64,000 nucleotides of DNA from Bacillus sp. (in: firmicutes) (GTDB taxonomy: Bacteria > Bacillota > Bacilli > Bacillales > Bacillaceae): contig JAPSLU010000001.1 in NCBI GenBank assembly GCA_031180405.1, forward strand, positions 45,280 through 109,279. Reading direction: 5' to 3'. This document shows positions 9,433-17,017 of the stretch, in pieces. How positions within the stretch are numbered: position 1 is the stretch's first letter; each line of letters starts with the position of its first letter. The notes beneath the pieces are model-generated. The model searched no databases and was not told the origin of the DNA. It was given only the letters and a program-made list of their open reading frames with translations. The position numbers were made by a program, and so were the translations under genes.

Positions 9433-10279
9433 ATTTGGTGTACAAATGATGATGCTAAAAGGCAAAGTCGAAGAACTTGGTGCCTATGAAACAATGAGAA
9501 AAATAAAAGACCTTGGTTACCGAAGTGTAGAGGTGTCACAAATTCCGATGACACCGGAAAATGTAGCTGAATTAAAAAGAGCTAGCAAGGATTTCGATAT
9601 CGAAATTGCTGCATGTTCAGCTGCACTAGAACCAAACATGCCAGGTATGCCTGGAGAAACGTTAGCAACTGATTTCGAAAAAATCGTCAATGATTGTAAA
9701 ATATTAAATTGTAACTACTTACGTATAGGGATGCTACCATTGCACTTAATGGGCAACAAAGATAAAATTATGGAATTTATTCAAAAAGCAGAAGCAATGG
9801 CTGAGAAATTAGCTGAGCATGGTATTGAATTATACTACCATAACCACCATATCGAATTCGAACAATATGATGGTGAAACACTTTTAGATATTATGAAAAA
9901 TCATACTTCTAAAATTGGGTTTGAATTGGATGTTCACTGGATTCATAGGGGTGGAGAAAACCCGGTAGATGTCATCAATCGATTTGAAAATCGTATTTCA
10001 CTTATTCACTTGAAAGACTATCGAATTGGTCATCTTGATGTAACGGAAGAAGATTTGAAAGAAAGACAAAGATTCTGGGCGAAATTTACTAATGTTATTG
10101 AGTTTGCAGAGGTAGGTCAAGGTAGCTTGGACTTTACAGCAATTATTGAAGCGGGTCTGAAGAGTGGGGCAAAATATTTCTTAGTCGAACAGGATGATAC
10201 ATATGGCCGTGATCCATTTGACTGCCTACAAACATCTGCGGAGCATTTAAGGAAGCTAGGATATGCTGATTGGTTTTAA
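9419..10279 (+). CDS. TIM-barrel sugar phosphate isomerase/epimerase
   Basis: This 286-residue AP-endonuclease-2-like TIM-barrel enzyme starts at ATG 9419, which has GGAGGA 8 nt upstream; the frame is open a little further upstream to 9398 but that extension overlaps the previous gene without a ribosome site. Candidate metal and active-site motifs are LYYHNHHIEFE, GFELDVHWIHRGG, LIHLKDYR, EVGQGSLDF and VEQDDTYG. It overlaps the preceding dehydrogenase gene by 14 bp and ends the operon before a clear terminator. It probably interconverts keto intermediates made by the adjacent dehydrogenases. Confidence 0.9.
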   Translation: MLKGKFGVQMMMLKGKVEELGAYETMRKIKDLGYRSVEVSQIPMTPENVAELKRASKDFDIEIAACSAALEPNMPGMPGETLATDFEKIVNDCKILNCNYLRIGMLPLHLMGNKDKIMEFIQKAEAMAEKLAEHGIELYYHNHHIEFEQYDGETLLDIMKNHTSKIGFELDVHWIHRGGENPVDVINRFENRISLIHLKDYRIGHLDVTEEDLKERQRFWAKFTNVIEFAEVGQGSLDFTAIIEAGLKSGAKYFLVEQDDTYGRDPFDCLQTSAEHLRKLGYADWF

Positions 10280-10311
10280 ATAGAGCAAAGCTATAAAAAT
10301 CAAATAATAAG

Positions 10312-10347
10312 AAATGGCAGATCTTATGATAGGATCTGCCATTTTTT
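10312..10347 (+). terminator. Rho-independent terminator
   Basis: The inverted repeat AATGGCAGATC / GATCTGCCATT with a 9-nt loop is followed by TTTTT. It closes the isomerase/dehydrogenase operon. Confidence 0.9.
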
Positions 10348-10508
10348 ATTGTTTAGGAAATGATTCTTGATGTGAGTAGCGGCTTGATACCAGCTTCAGC
10401 AGTCTTAGTTTTTGCAATAAAAGTAGGATCTAAATCGTCTTATTGTCCGGGGGTGACCAGGTGCTTGAACTTTTGTTCGGGCTTGACAGAATGTGAGGGA
10501 ATTTGTCG

Positions 10509-10583
10509 AATGATAGATTATTTTAAAAAGTTGATAGATTACTATCTATAGTTGATAGATTTTTCGCAAAAGTTGATAGATTA
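10509..10583. repeat. Four direct repeats of GTTGATAGATT at exact 21-bp spacing
   Basis: The core GATAGATT begins at 10512, 10533, 10554 and 10575, that is, every 21 bp or two helical turns. The last three copies share the longer GTTGATAGATT. The spacers differ in sequence, so phase rather than spacer sequence is conserved. No gene is evident around it. It could be an iteron-like protein-binding array or a copy of an interspersed Bacillus repeat. Confidence 0.8.
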
Positions 10584-10620
10584 TCGGACATAACTGCAAG
10601 TTTCAGCCAGCCTAAAGATA

Positions 10621-10655
10621 TAATGCTCACTACACAAAGGGTGTGAGCATTTTTA
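10621..10655 (+). terminator. Hairpin terminator next to aminotransferase remnant
   Basis: ATGCTCAC pairs with GTGAGCAT and is followed by TTTTT on the + strand. It lies just beyond the 3' end of the minus-strand aminotransferase remnant and may have been its bidirectional terminator. Confidence 0.6.
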
Positions 10656-10663
10656 CTATTATA

Positions 10664-10799
10664 TTACTGCAAATCTGCAGCTCCTTGTGTGATTAAGTCA
10701 AATAATTCCTCGATATCATCTGCTACTACGTAAGAGAATGCGATACGAAGGTCTGTGGAGTTAATTAAAATCATACCAACGCCAGTGAGATCGTTCCCC
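10664..10799 (-). pseudogene. C-terminal remnant of a PLP-dependent aminotransferase-like gene
   Basis: Reading the minus strand from 10799 gives about 44 sense codons ending at a stop (10666-10664): GNDLTGVGMILINSTDLRIA, then FSYVVADDIEELFDLITQGA and a short tail. The LRIAFSYV...IEELF pattern is typical of the extreme C-terminus of class I/II aminotransferases. There is no upstream coding sequence, and a terminator for the next gene lies directly beyond, so all but the last part of the gene has been deleted. Family assignment is by motif only. Confidence 0.6.
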
Positions 10800-10823
10800 T
10801 AATGAATTTATAACACACATGCG

Positions 10824-10857
10824 AAAACCTACTCAAAAAAGACGAGTAGGTTTTTTA
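10824..10857 (-). terminator. Terminator of the ROK regulator gene
   Basis: AAAACCTACTC pairs with GAGTAGGTTTT and has A/T runs on both sides, so it can act in both directions. It lies directly downstream of the minus-strand ROK gene. Confidence 0.85.
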
Positions 10858-10861
10858 TTTC

Positions 10862-12031
10862 CTAGTTTTGATTATTAAGCGTTAAACGTAATTCAGGAAT
10901 CTCTAAAAAATCCTTAATAGCAAATGCGCACGCACCCATAACAGCCGCTTGTTTGCCTAGGTCAGAAATAAATAATTCATTATAATAGCTCACTGAAGAA
11001 ATAAGATTAGACTTAATTTTATCAATAGCATCTGGATAAAGCTTCAATAATTCACTATTTAAAACCAATGTTTCAGGATTTAATAAATTAATAATGTTAT
11101 TTAATCCAATTGCTACATATTGAATAAATCGCTCTAAATGATCACAGGTTACGGGATCTTCATCCTTAATTAGCATTTTTACATCCTCATAGGTTATACC
11201 TTGTTTTTGATGTAATTCTTCAAGCTGGTTAAAGAAGCTAGCTTCAGAAGCATATAATTCCCAACAACCTAAATTTCCGCAATTACATGGTTTGCCGTCA
11301 GGAACAATAATCATGTGACCCATTTCACCGGCATACCCATGGTATCCTTTAAGGAGGTCTCCGTTTATTAAGATACCAAGTCCAATGCCAGAGTACATGC
11401 TGATACTTATCAAATTCTCACTATGGTGACGGACATATACTTTCTCTGCAAATGAGCATAAGTTTGCATTATTCTCAATATGTATGTTTATATTGAGCTC
11501 TTTCTCTAAATCTTTTTTTAAGTTCTTGTTTTCCCATTTATGCTGGGGAACAAAATTGATCATTTCATTTTTTGATACGATACCATGTACTCCGATAACA
11601 ACACCTATAAGTCCAAAACGACTTTCTGAACATTGCTTATTAAAAGCTTTTATTTGATTTGTTAGGATTTCAAGAATTTCATCATAATGTGAGCTTTTTA
11701 ATTCGATTACTTCTGTTTGAATAGGCGTCCCGGATAAATCAGATAATGTGAATGTGACTTGTTTATAATCCAAGTCTACTCCTAATGCGTAACCTGCATG
11801 ACGATTAAGAGACAGCATGATCGGCTTTCTTCCAACATGATGATGTTCTTGTTGGGATTCTACAATTAATTCTTCTTCTAACAAATCAGCTACTTGTACA
11901 GAGATGGTAGCTCTTGTTAAATTAGTGATTTTTGATAAATCAGCTCTTGAGATCATTCCTTCTTCAATAATTTTACTTATAATTAACCGTCTATTAATTT
12001 GTTTTATATAAGCAGCATCACCAGTTGCCAT
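10862..12031 (-). CDS. ROK family transcriptional repressor (NagC/XylR type)
   Basis: The protein is 389 residues from ATG 12031, which has AAGGGTGA 7 nt upstream; the frame stays open to 12094 but without a ribosome site. The N-terminus is a winged helix-turn-helix (MISRADLSKITNLTRATIS), followed by the actin-like ROK sugar-binding fold with DLDYKQVTFTLSDLSG, a GIGLGILINGDLLKG stretch and the Zn-binding cluster CNCGNLGCWE. It is divergent from uxaC and the Ni-pincer operon. A palindrome resembling XylR-type operators lies in the shared intergenic region, so it is the probable repressor of the uronate operon and is released by a sugar or uronate. Confidence 0.92.
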   Translation of the reverse strand: MATGDAAYIKQINRRLIISKIIEEGMISRADLSKITNLTRATISVQVADLLEEELIVESQQEHHHVGRKPIMLSLNRHAGYALGVDLDYKQVTFTLSDLSGTPIQTEVIELKSSHYDEILEILTNQIKAFNKQCSESRFGLIGVVIGVHGIVSKNEMINFVPQHKWENKNLKKDLEKELNINIHIENNANLCSFAEKVYVRHHSENLISISMYSGIGLGILINGDLLKGYHGYAGEMGHMIIVPDGKPCNCGNLGCWELYASEASFFNQLEELHQKQGITYEDVKMLIKDEDPVTCDHLERFIQYVAIGLNNIINLLNPETLVLNSELLKLYPDAIDKIKSNLISSVSYYNELFISDLGKQAAVMGACAFAIKDFLEIPELRLTLNNQN

Positions 12032-12156
12032 GTAATCACCCTTCTGATATATGGTAGATAAAACGTTTCTTTCGCCAATTAAATCATTATACATTTTGCC
12101 ATATTATATGAAAATCAACCATACATAAAATGGGGAAAATCGTATAAATCAACATA

Positions 12157-12223
12157 TTGACGAGTAGAAGTAGAAGTGATATTCTACAGATATCACATTA
12201 ATTTGTTTTGTAAACTAATTAAT
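12157..12223 (+). promoter_or_regulatory. Predicted sigma-A promoter and ROK operator ahead of uxaC
   Basis: TTGACG (12157-12162) and TATTCT (12180-12185) are separated by 17 bp. Just downstream, 12197-12223 holds an imperfect palindrome whose half-sites read ATTAATTTGTTT and ATTAATTAGTTT (read inwards from both ends), a shape like the XylR-type ROK operators. Its position right after the -10 box suits repression by the divergently encoded ROK protein. This is inferred from sequence alone. Confidence 0.5.
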
Positions 12224-12320
12224 GTAACAGATGAATTATAACATAACTATTGTGTAGAAAAATGAATTTATAATAGAAATTTTTGTATTATATCAATTAT
12301 TTTGTTTTGGAAAAAGTTAA

Positions 12321-12351
12321 GTTAATTGGAGCTGAAATCAACCAAGCAGGG
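12321..12351. repeat. Decayed copy of a GTTGATTGGAGC interspersed repeat
   Basis: The sequence begins TTAATTGGAGCTGAAATC and continues with AACCAAGC. It shares the TTGATTGGAGC...AATCAACCAA ends seen at 13862-13902 and 43995-44043. It lies in the leader between the predicted uxaC promoter and its start codon. Confidence 0.6.
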
Positions 12352-12403
12352 AGAAGAACAGCTGAATGATTAAAAACTATACAAAGGACTTGGAGGAGAA
12401 CAA

Positions 12404-13807
12404 ATGAAAACGTTTTTAAGCGAGGATTTTTTATTAACAAATACGACTGCAGAGAATCTTTACCATAACGTAATGAAAGACTTACCAATTTTCGACTACC
12501 ATTGTCATTTAAGTCCAAAAGAAATCTATGAAAATCAATCCTTTGAAAATATCACAAAGCTCTGGCTAGCTGGAGATCACTATAAATGGCGTGCTATGCG
12601 AATTCATGGAGTAAAAGAAGCCTTAATAACAGGGGATGCTAGTGATTGGGAGAAGTTTGAGGCTTGGGCTGAAACAGTACCACATTTATTCGGAAATCCA
12701 TTATATCACTGGACACATATGGAATTAAGAACATACTTCGGAATTACAAAGCTTTTATCTCCGGATACTGCTAAGGAGATTTGGGAAGAATGTAATGAAA
12801 AGTTGCAAACAGACGATTTTAAGCCTCGTCGCTTTATTGAAAGATCAAATGTTCAATTTGTCGGTACAACAGATGATCCTGCAGATACGCTGGAATATCA
12901 TAAATTAATAAAAGAAGATTCAAGCTTCCAGGTTGTTGTAGCTCCAACATTTCGCCCTGATCAGGCCATTTATATAGAAAGAACTAGTTTTGAAGAATAT
13001 CTAACAAAGTTAGAAGATGCCTCAGGAGTTAAGATTGAAGGACTTGGTGGATTAGTTGAAGCATTAAAGCAACGAGTAGATCACTTTGCTGATCATGGTT
13101 GTTATGCATCTGATCATGATATCCCGCTTATGGCGTTCCAACAACTACCGAAAAATGAAGTTGAGGAGATCTTTTCAAAACGTTTGCGTCATGAGGAACT
13201 AACAAGTGACGAATTAATTGGATATCGTTCGTATTTACTTGTTGAATTAGGAAAAATGTACGCAGAAAAAGAATGGGTTATGCAACTGCATATGGGTGGT
13301 TTAAGAAATAATAATACGTATATGAAGGAATTAATTGGTGCTGACGGTGGGTTTGATTCAATCGGAGACAACTTGTTAGCTGAAGGGCTTTCACGATTCC
13401 TAGATACATTAGATCAAGCAAGATCATTACCTAGAACGGTTCTGTACAACTTAAATCCACGTGATAACTATGTGATTGGGACAATGATTGGAAACTTCTT
13501 TGAAGAAGGAATTCCTGGGAAGGTTCAATTTGGATCTGGCTGGTGGTTTAACGATCAATATAATGGAATGCTAAATCAAATGACAGACCTAGCAAACTTA
13601 GGCATTCTGAGCCATTTCATCGGAATGACAACGGATTCTAGAAGTCTTCTGTCGTATGTTCGTCATGAGTATTTTAGAAGAATTGTATGTAATATCCTCG
13701 GAGAATGGGTTGAAGAAGGAAAAGTACCAAATGATGAAGTCATTTTACAGCAAATGATCACAAATATCGGATTCAAAAATGCACAAAACTATTTTTCTAA
13801 GCGATGA
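12404..13807 (+). CDS. uxaC: Uronate isomerase (glucuronate/galacturonate isomerase)
   Basis: This cytoplasmic enzyme of 467 residues matches the normal UxaC length of about 470. It converts D-glucuronate to D-fructuronate and D-galacturonate to D-tagaturonate. Family hallmarks are IFDYHCHLSPKEIYEN at the N-terminus (the HxH metal site of the amidohydrolase-like fold), FVGTTDDPADTLEYH, MQLHMGGLRNNN, and GSGWWFNDQYNGM near the C-terminus. GGAGGAGA precedes ATG 12404. It is the first gene of the operon with a LarA-like enzyme, SDR, larE, gluconokinase, larB and larC. No uxuA, uxaA, kdgK or kdgA is present nearby, which points to an unusual downstream route. Confidence 0.97.
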   Translation: MKTFLSEDFLLTNTTAENLYHNVMKDLPIFDYHCHLSPKEIYENQSFENITKLWLAGDHYKWRAMRIHGVKEALITGDASDWEKFEAWAETVPHLFGNPLYHWTHMELRTYFGITKLLSPDTAKEIWEECNEKLQTDDFKPRRFIERSNVQFVGTTDDPADTLEYHKLIKEDSSFQVVVAPTFRPDQAIYIERTSFEEYLTKLEDASGVKIEGLGGLVEALKQRVDHFADHGCYASDHDIPLMAFQQLPKNEVEEIFSKRLRHEELTSDELIGYRSYLLVELGKMYAEKEWVMQLHMGGLRNNNTYMKELIGADGGFDSIGDNLLAEGLSRFLDTLDQARSLPRTVLYNLNPRDNYVIGTMIGNFFEEGIPGKVQFGSGWWFNDQYNGMLNQMTDLANLGILSHFIGMTTDSRSLLSYVRHEYFRRIVCNILGEWVEEGKVPNDEVILQQMITNIGFKNAQNYFSKR

Positions 13808-13861
13808 GGCTTCTTTCTATAAAAAAGATTATCTAAAAATACTTTGAACAAAACTTTGTAG

Positions 13862-13902
13862 GTTGATTGGAGCGAGCATCCTGGAGCTCCAATCAACCAA
13901 CC
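13862..13902. repeat. Interspersed inverted repeat (GTTGATTGGAGC family)
   Basis: A perfect 12-bp inverted repeat (GTTGATTGGAGC / GCTCCAATCAAC) surrounds a central GAGCATCCTG-type segment. It has no T run and lies between uxaC and the larA-like gene, where it could form an mRNA hairpin. Related copies are at 12321-12351 and 43995-44043. Confidence 0.7.
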
Positions 13903-13969
13903 CTTACACTAGTTAAAAAGCAAATAGTTTACGGAAACAGCCAATAATTTAAAGGAGCAGATATAAGTT

Positions 13970-15238
13970 ATGGGTATTCTTCAAGATTTATTAAAAGACA
14001 TTCCAGTTCCAAAAATGGTGAAGGTAAGACAGAACTTTGACAACAGTAAGATAGAAGATATCGAACAAGCTTTAAATGAGAAATTCCAACAAGAATCCAT
14101 CCGTTCTAAAGTAAAACCAGGAATGGAAATTGCCATTGCAGTTGGAAGCCGTGGAATGGATCGACTTGTTGAAATTACGGCAAAAACGGTTCAATTTCTA
14201 AAGGATTTAGGCGCTACTCCATTTATTGTCCCTAGTATGGGAAGTCATGGCGGGGCAACTGCTGAGGGACAAAAAGAGGTCTTGGCCCATCTTGGTGTAA
14301 CAGAAGAAAGTGTAAAAGCGGAAATCCGTTCCTCTATGGAAGTGATCAAATTAGGAGAATTGCCAAACGGATTACCAGTATATATAGACAAATATGCCTC
14401 ACAGGCAGATGGAATTGTTGTAATTAATCGTATTAAACCACATACCGCATTTAGAGGACCAGTTGAAAGTGGCATCATGAAGATGATCAGTATCGGCTTA
14501 GGGAAGCAAAAAGGTGCTGAAGCTACTCATCAATTAGGATTTAAATATATGGCTGAAAATGTTCCGGCTATGGCTCGAATGATGATGGAAAAAACACCAA
14601 TTCTTTTCGGAGTAGCCACTCTTGAAAATGCATTTGATAAAGTGGCAAGAGTTGAGGTTTTAGCGGTAGAAGAGATCGAAGAAAAAGAGCCAGCTCTTCA
14701 AGCGCTAGCAAAACAATTATTGCCTAAATTGTTCTTTGAGCAAATTGACGTTCTTGTAATTGACGAGATTGGCAAAAACATTAGTGGTGATGGAATGGAT
14801 CCGAATATTACAGGGAGATATCCAACACCTTACGCTAAGGGTGGACCTGATGTAAATAAAATGGTTGTTCTTGATTTAACCCACCAAACAGAGGGGAATG
14901 CAAATGGAGTAGGAACAGCAGATTTTACGACACAACGTCTTGTTGACAAAATGGACCGCGAAGTGACATATGCGAACGGACTTACTTCAACAGTATGTGC
15001 TCCAACGAAAATCGCAACAACTTTAGCAAATGATAGAGACGCCATAAAAGCTGCTATCAAAACATGTAATATTTTAGACTTTACAAAAGTAAAAATGGTC
15101 CGTATTAAAAATACATTAGATATCGCTGAAATTGAAGTTTCAGAAGCTTTGATTGATCATGTAACAGGGCATCCTGATATGGAACTAATATCAGATCCTT
15201 TTGAATTACGATTTAATGAGGACGGAAACTTAATATAA
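13970..15238 (+). CDS. LarA-superfamily nickel-pincer isomerase, probable D-gluconate/D-mannonate 2-epimerase
   Basis: This 422-residue protein belongs to the lactate racemase (LarA) superfamily, whose members use the nickel-pincer nucleotide to racemise or epimerise alpha-hydroxyacids. Visible are GSHGGATAEGQ (His93), RIKPHTAFRGPVESG (His158) and KMISIGLGKQKGAEATHQLG. In the last, Lys171 and His187 are 16 residues apart, as are the cofactor-linked Lys and the Ni-binding His of LarA (184/200 in Lactobacillus plantarum). All cofactor-making genes (larE, larB, larC) are in the same operon. D-gluconate 2-epimerases are known in this superfamily. With uxaC upstream and gluconokinase downstream, epimerising D-mannonate to D-gluconate is the most economical assignment. 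Another hydroxyacid such as altronate remains possible. Confidence 0.85.
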   Translation: MGILQDLLKDIPVPKMVKVRQNFDNSKIEDIEQALNEKFQQESIRSKVKPGMEIAIAVGSRGMDRLVEITAKTVQFLKDLGATPFIVPSMGSHGGATAEGQKEVLAHLGVTEESVKAEIRSSMEVIKLGELPNGLPVYIDKYASQADGIVVINRIKPHTAFRGPVESGIMKMISIGLGKQKGAEATHQLGFKYMAENVPAMARMMMEKTPILFGVATLENAFDKVARVEVLAVEEIEEKEPALQALAKQLLPKLFFEQIDVLVIDEIGKNISGDGMDPNITGRYPTPYAKGGPDVNKMVVLDLTHQTEGNANGVGTADFTTQRLVDKMDREVTYANGLTSTVCAPTKIATTLANDRDAIKAAIKTCNILDFTKVKMVRIKNTLDIAEIEVSEALIDHVTGHPDMELISDPFELRFNEDGNLI

Positions 15239-15297
15239 GAGATTGTCATTAAATATATAACACACGATGTTTGAATAAAATGAGGGGGACTTTTAAA

Positions 15298-16068
15298 ATG
15301 TCTAGTTTATTTGATTTAACAGGGAAAACAGCTGTAGCAATTGGTGGAAACAGCGTATTAGGTTCATCAATTGCAAAAGGGCTTTCAGAGCATGGAGCAG
15401 CTATTGCTATTGTTGGCCGTAATTTTGAAAAGGCTAATCAAGTTGTAGCAGAAATTGAAGAAGCTGGTGGTACAGCAAAAGCATTCCAAGCAGATGTAGG
15501 CTCCCGAGAATCTTTGGAAAAGGTAGTAAAGGAAATTGAAGATTGGTCTGGTGGCTTCGATATTCTTCTTAATGCACCTGGAAAAAATAGCACAACTCCT
15601 TTCTTTGAATTAAGTGATGAAGAATGGGACGATATTATGGATGTTAACTTAAAAGGCATGATGATTACATGTCAAATTTTCGCAAAGAAAATGATTGACC
15701 AAGGAAGAAAGGGAAGTATCATTAATATTTCTTCTGTTTCATCAACAACTCCTCTTTCTAAAGTGTTTACGTATTCAGTTTCGAAAGCGGGAGTAAATAG
15801 CATGACCCAGTACTTAGCACGAGAGTTTGCTCCGAATAACATACGTGTAAATGCAATTATCCCTGGTTTCTTCCCAGCAGAGCAAAATCGAAAAATATTA
15901 AGTGAAGAACGTGTTGAGTCCATTATGAATCATACTCCAATGAAGCGTTTCGGAAGCCCGGATGAACTTCAAGGTGCAGCGATTTGGCTTGCTTCAGAGA
16001 ATGCTTCTAGTTTTGTAACAGGAGCTCTTATCCGTGTTGATGGTGGTTTTGGAAGTATGACGATTTAA
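15298..16068 (+). CDS. SDR family oxidoreductase, probable fructuronate reductase (mannonate dehydrogenase)
   Basis: This is a 256-residue classical short-chain dehydrogenase. ATG 15298 is chosen because GAGGGGG lies just upstream; an in-frame ATG at 15271 lacks a ribosome site. It has a cofactor-binding GGNSVLGSSIAKGL loop, an NAPGKN motif in place of the usual NNAG, the catalytic Ser-Tyr-Lys set (NISSVSS, YSVSKAG) and the C-terminal RVDGGFGSMTI. Some Bacillus mannonate oxidoreductases (UxuB/YjmF) are SDR proteins of this kind. Between uxaC and gluconokinase it most likely reduces fructuronate to mannonate with NAD(P)H. Gluconate 5-dehydrogenase-type activity is the alternative. Confidence 0.85.
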   Translation: MSSLFDLTGKTAVAIGGNSVLGSSIAKGLSEHGAAIAIVGRNFEKANQVVAEIEEAGGTAKAFQADVGSRESLEKVVKEIEDWSGGFDILLNAPGKNSTTPFFELSDEEWDDIMDVNLKGMMITCQIFAKKMIDQGRKGSIINISSVSSTTPLSKVFTYSVSKAGVNSMTQYLAREFAPNNIRVNAIIPGFFPAEQNRKILSEERVESIMNHTPMKRFGSPDELQGAAIWLASENASSFVTGALIRVDGGFGSMTI

Positions 16069-16144
16069 CCAACTTTTTATAGATCTATATTTTAGATATA
16101 ATATAGTAGGAATTTACTAGTTTAATAGAAAGGAGAAGACAACG

Positions 16145-16942
16145 ATGAATGAAAAACTTCTTAGCTTAAAGTCTATTCTCCGAGAGATGGAATCAGTTGT
16201 TGTTGCGTTTTCAGGTGGAGTTGATAGTACCTTTTTGTTAAAAGTAGCTGTTGATACATTAGGACCAGAACGAGTTTTAGCCGTCACAGCAGATTCTGAA
16301 ACGTATCCTTCGAGTGAGCTTCAAGAGGCAAAAGAATTAGCAAAAAAAATTGGTGCAACTCATACTGTCATTGAAACATCCGAACTTGCTATACCAGGCT
16401 ACACAGAAAATGATCGGAATCGATGCTATTTCTGCAAAAACAGCTTATTTGAACATATCATCCCAATTATGGAAAAAGAGGGTTTTCAGAATATTGTTTA
16501 TGGAGTTATTGCTGACGATTTAAACGAATTTCGACCTGGGATGAAAGCAGCGAAAGAAAAGGGTATTCGTGGCCCTTTACAAGAGGCTAACTTATTTAAA
16601 GATGAAATAAGGGAGCTATCAAGGGAATTCGAGTTACCAACATGGAATAAGCCTTCGTTTGCATGCCTATCTTCTAGAATTGCATACGGAGAAAAAATTA
16701 CGATTGAGAAGCTAACAAAAGTAGAGAAAGCAGAAGCATACTTAAAAACATTAAAGATCCGTCAAGTTCGAGTTCGAACACACCAGGAGATGGCACGAAT
16801 TGAAGTAGAGCCAAACGATATGAAAATTGTCCTTGAGCATCATGACACAATCGTACATGAACTAACTAAATACGGATATAAGTATATAACATTAGATTTA
16901 GTTGGATATAAGAGCGGTAGTATGAATAAGGTTCTTTCATAA
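16145..16942 (+). CDS. larE: LarE, sulfur transferase for the nickel-pincer cofactor
   Basis: This 265-residue PP-loop ATP pyrophosphatase has the nucleotide loop AFSGGVDSTFLL at residues 21-32 and the LarE motif PSFACLSSRIAYGEKIT. It puts sulfur into the adenylated pyridinium dicarboxylate intermediate of nickel-pincer nucleotide synthesis. Cys174 matches the position of the sacrificial Cys of L. plantarum LarE, but Cys94 and Cys97 (RCYFCKN) are also present. That three-Cys set is the type reported to bind a [4Fe-4S] cluster and turn over without losing its own sulfur. AAAGGAGAAG precedes ATG 16145. It lies between the SDR and gluconokinase genes. Confidence 0.95.
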   Translation: MNEKLLSLKSILREMESVVVAFSGGVDSTFLLKVAVDTLGPERVLAVTADSETYPSSELQEAKELAKKIGATHTVIETSELAIPGYTENDRNRCYFCKNSLFEHIIPIMEKEGFQNIVYGVIADDLNEFRPGMKAAKEKGIRGPLQEANLFKDEIRELSREFELPTWNKPSFACLSSRIAYGEKITIEKLTKVEKAEAYLKTLKIRQVRVRTHQEMARIEVEPNDMKIVLEHHDTIVHELTKYGYKYITLDLVGYKSGSMNKVLS

Positions 16943-16970
16943 GGCTTTGGAATTTATCCAAGGCCTTTTC
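16941..16970 (+). terminator. Intra-operon hairpin after larE
   Basis: AAGGCTTTGGA pairs with TCCAAGGCCTT (one G-U pair) and is followed by TTTTC. It overlaps the larE stop codon and may partly end transcription, giving less gluconokinase, larB and larC message than of the first four genes. Confidence 0.55.
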
Positions 16971-17017
16971 TATGGAAAAATAGTAGAAACCATATTGTTG
17001 AAGGGGAAGATGAACTT

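Noticed and set aside
10360..10551. A 63-codon + strand ORF ahead of and within the 21-bp repeat array
   Set aside because: No ribosome binding site, unusual composition and overlap with the repeats; it does not look like protein-coding sequence.
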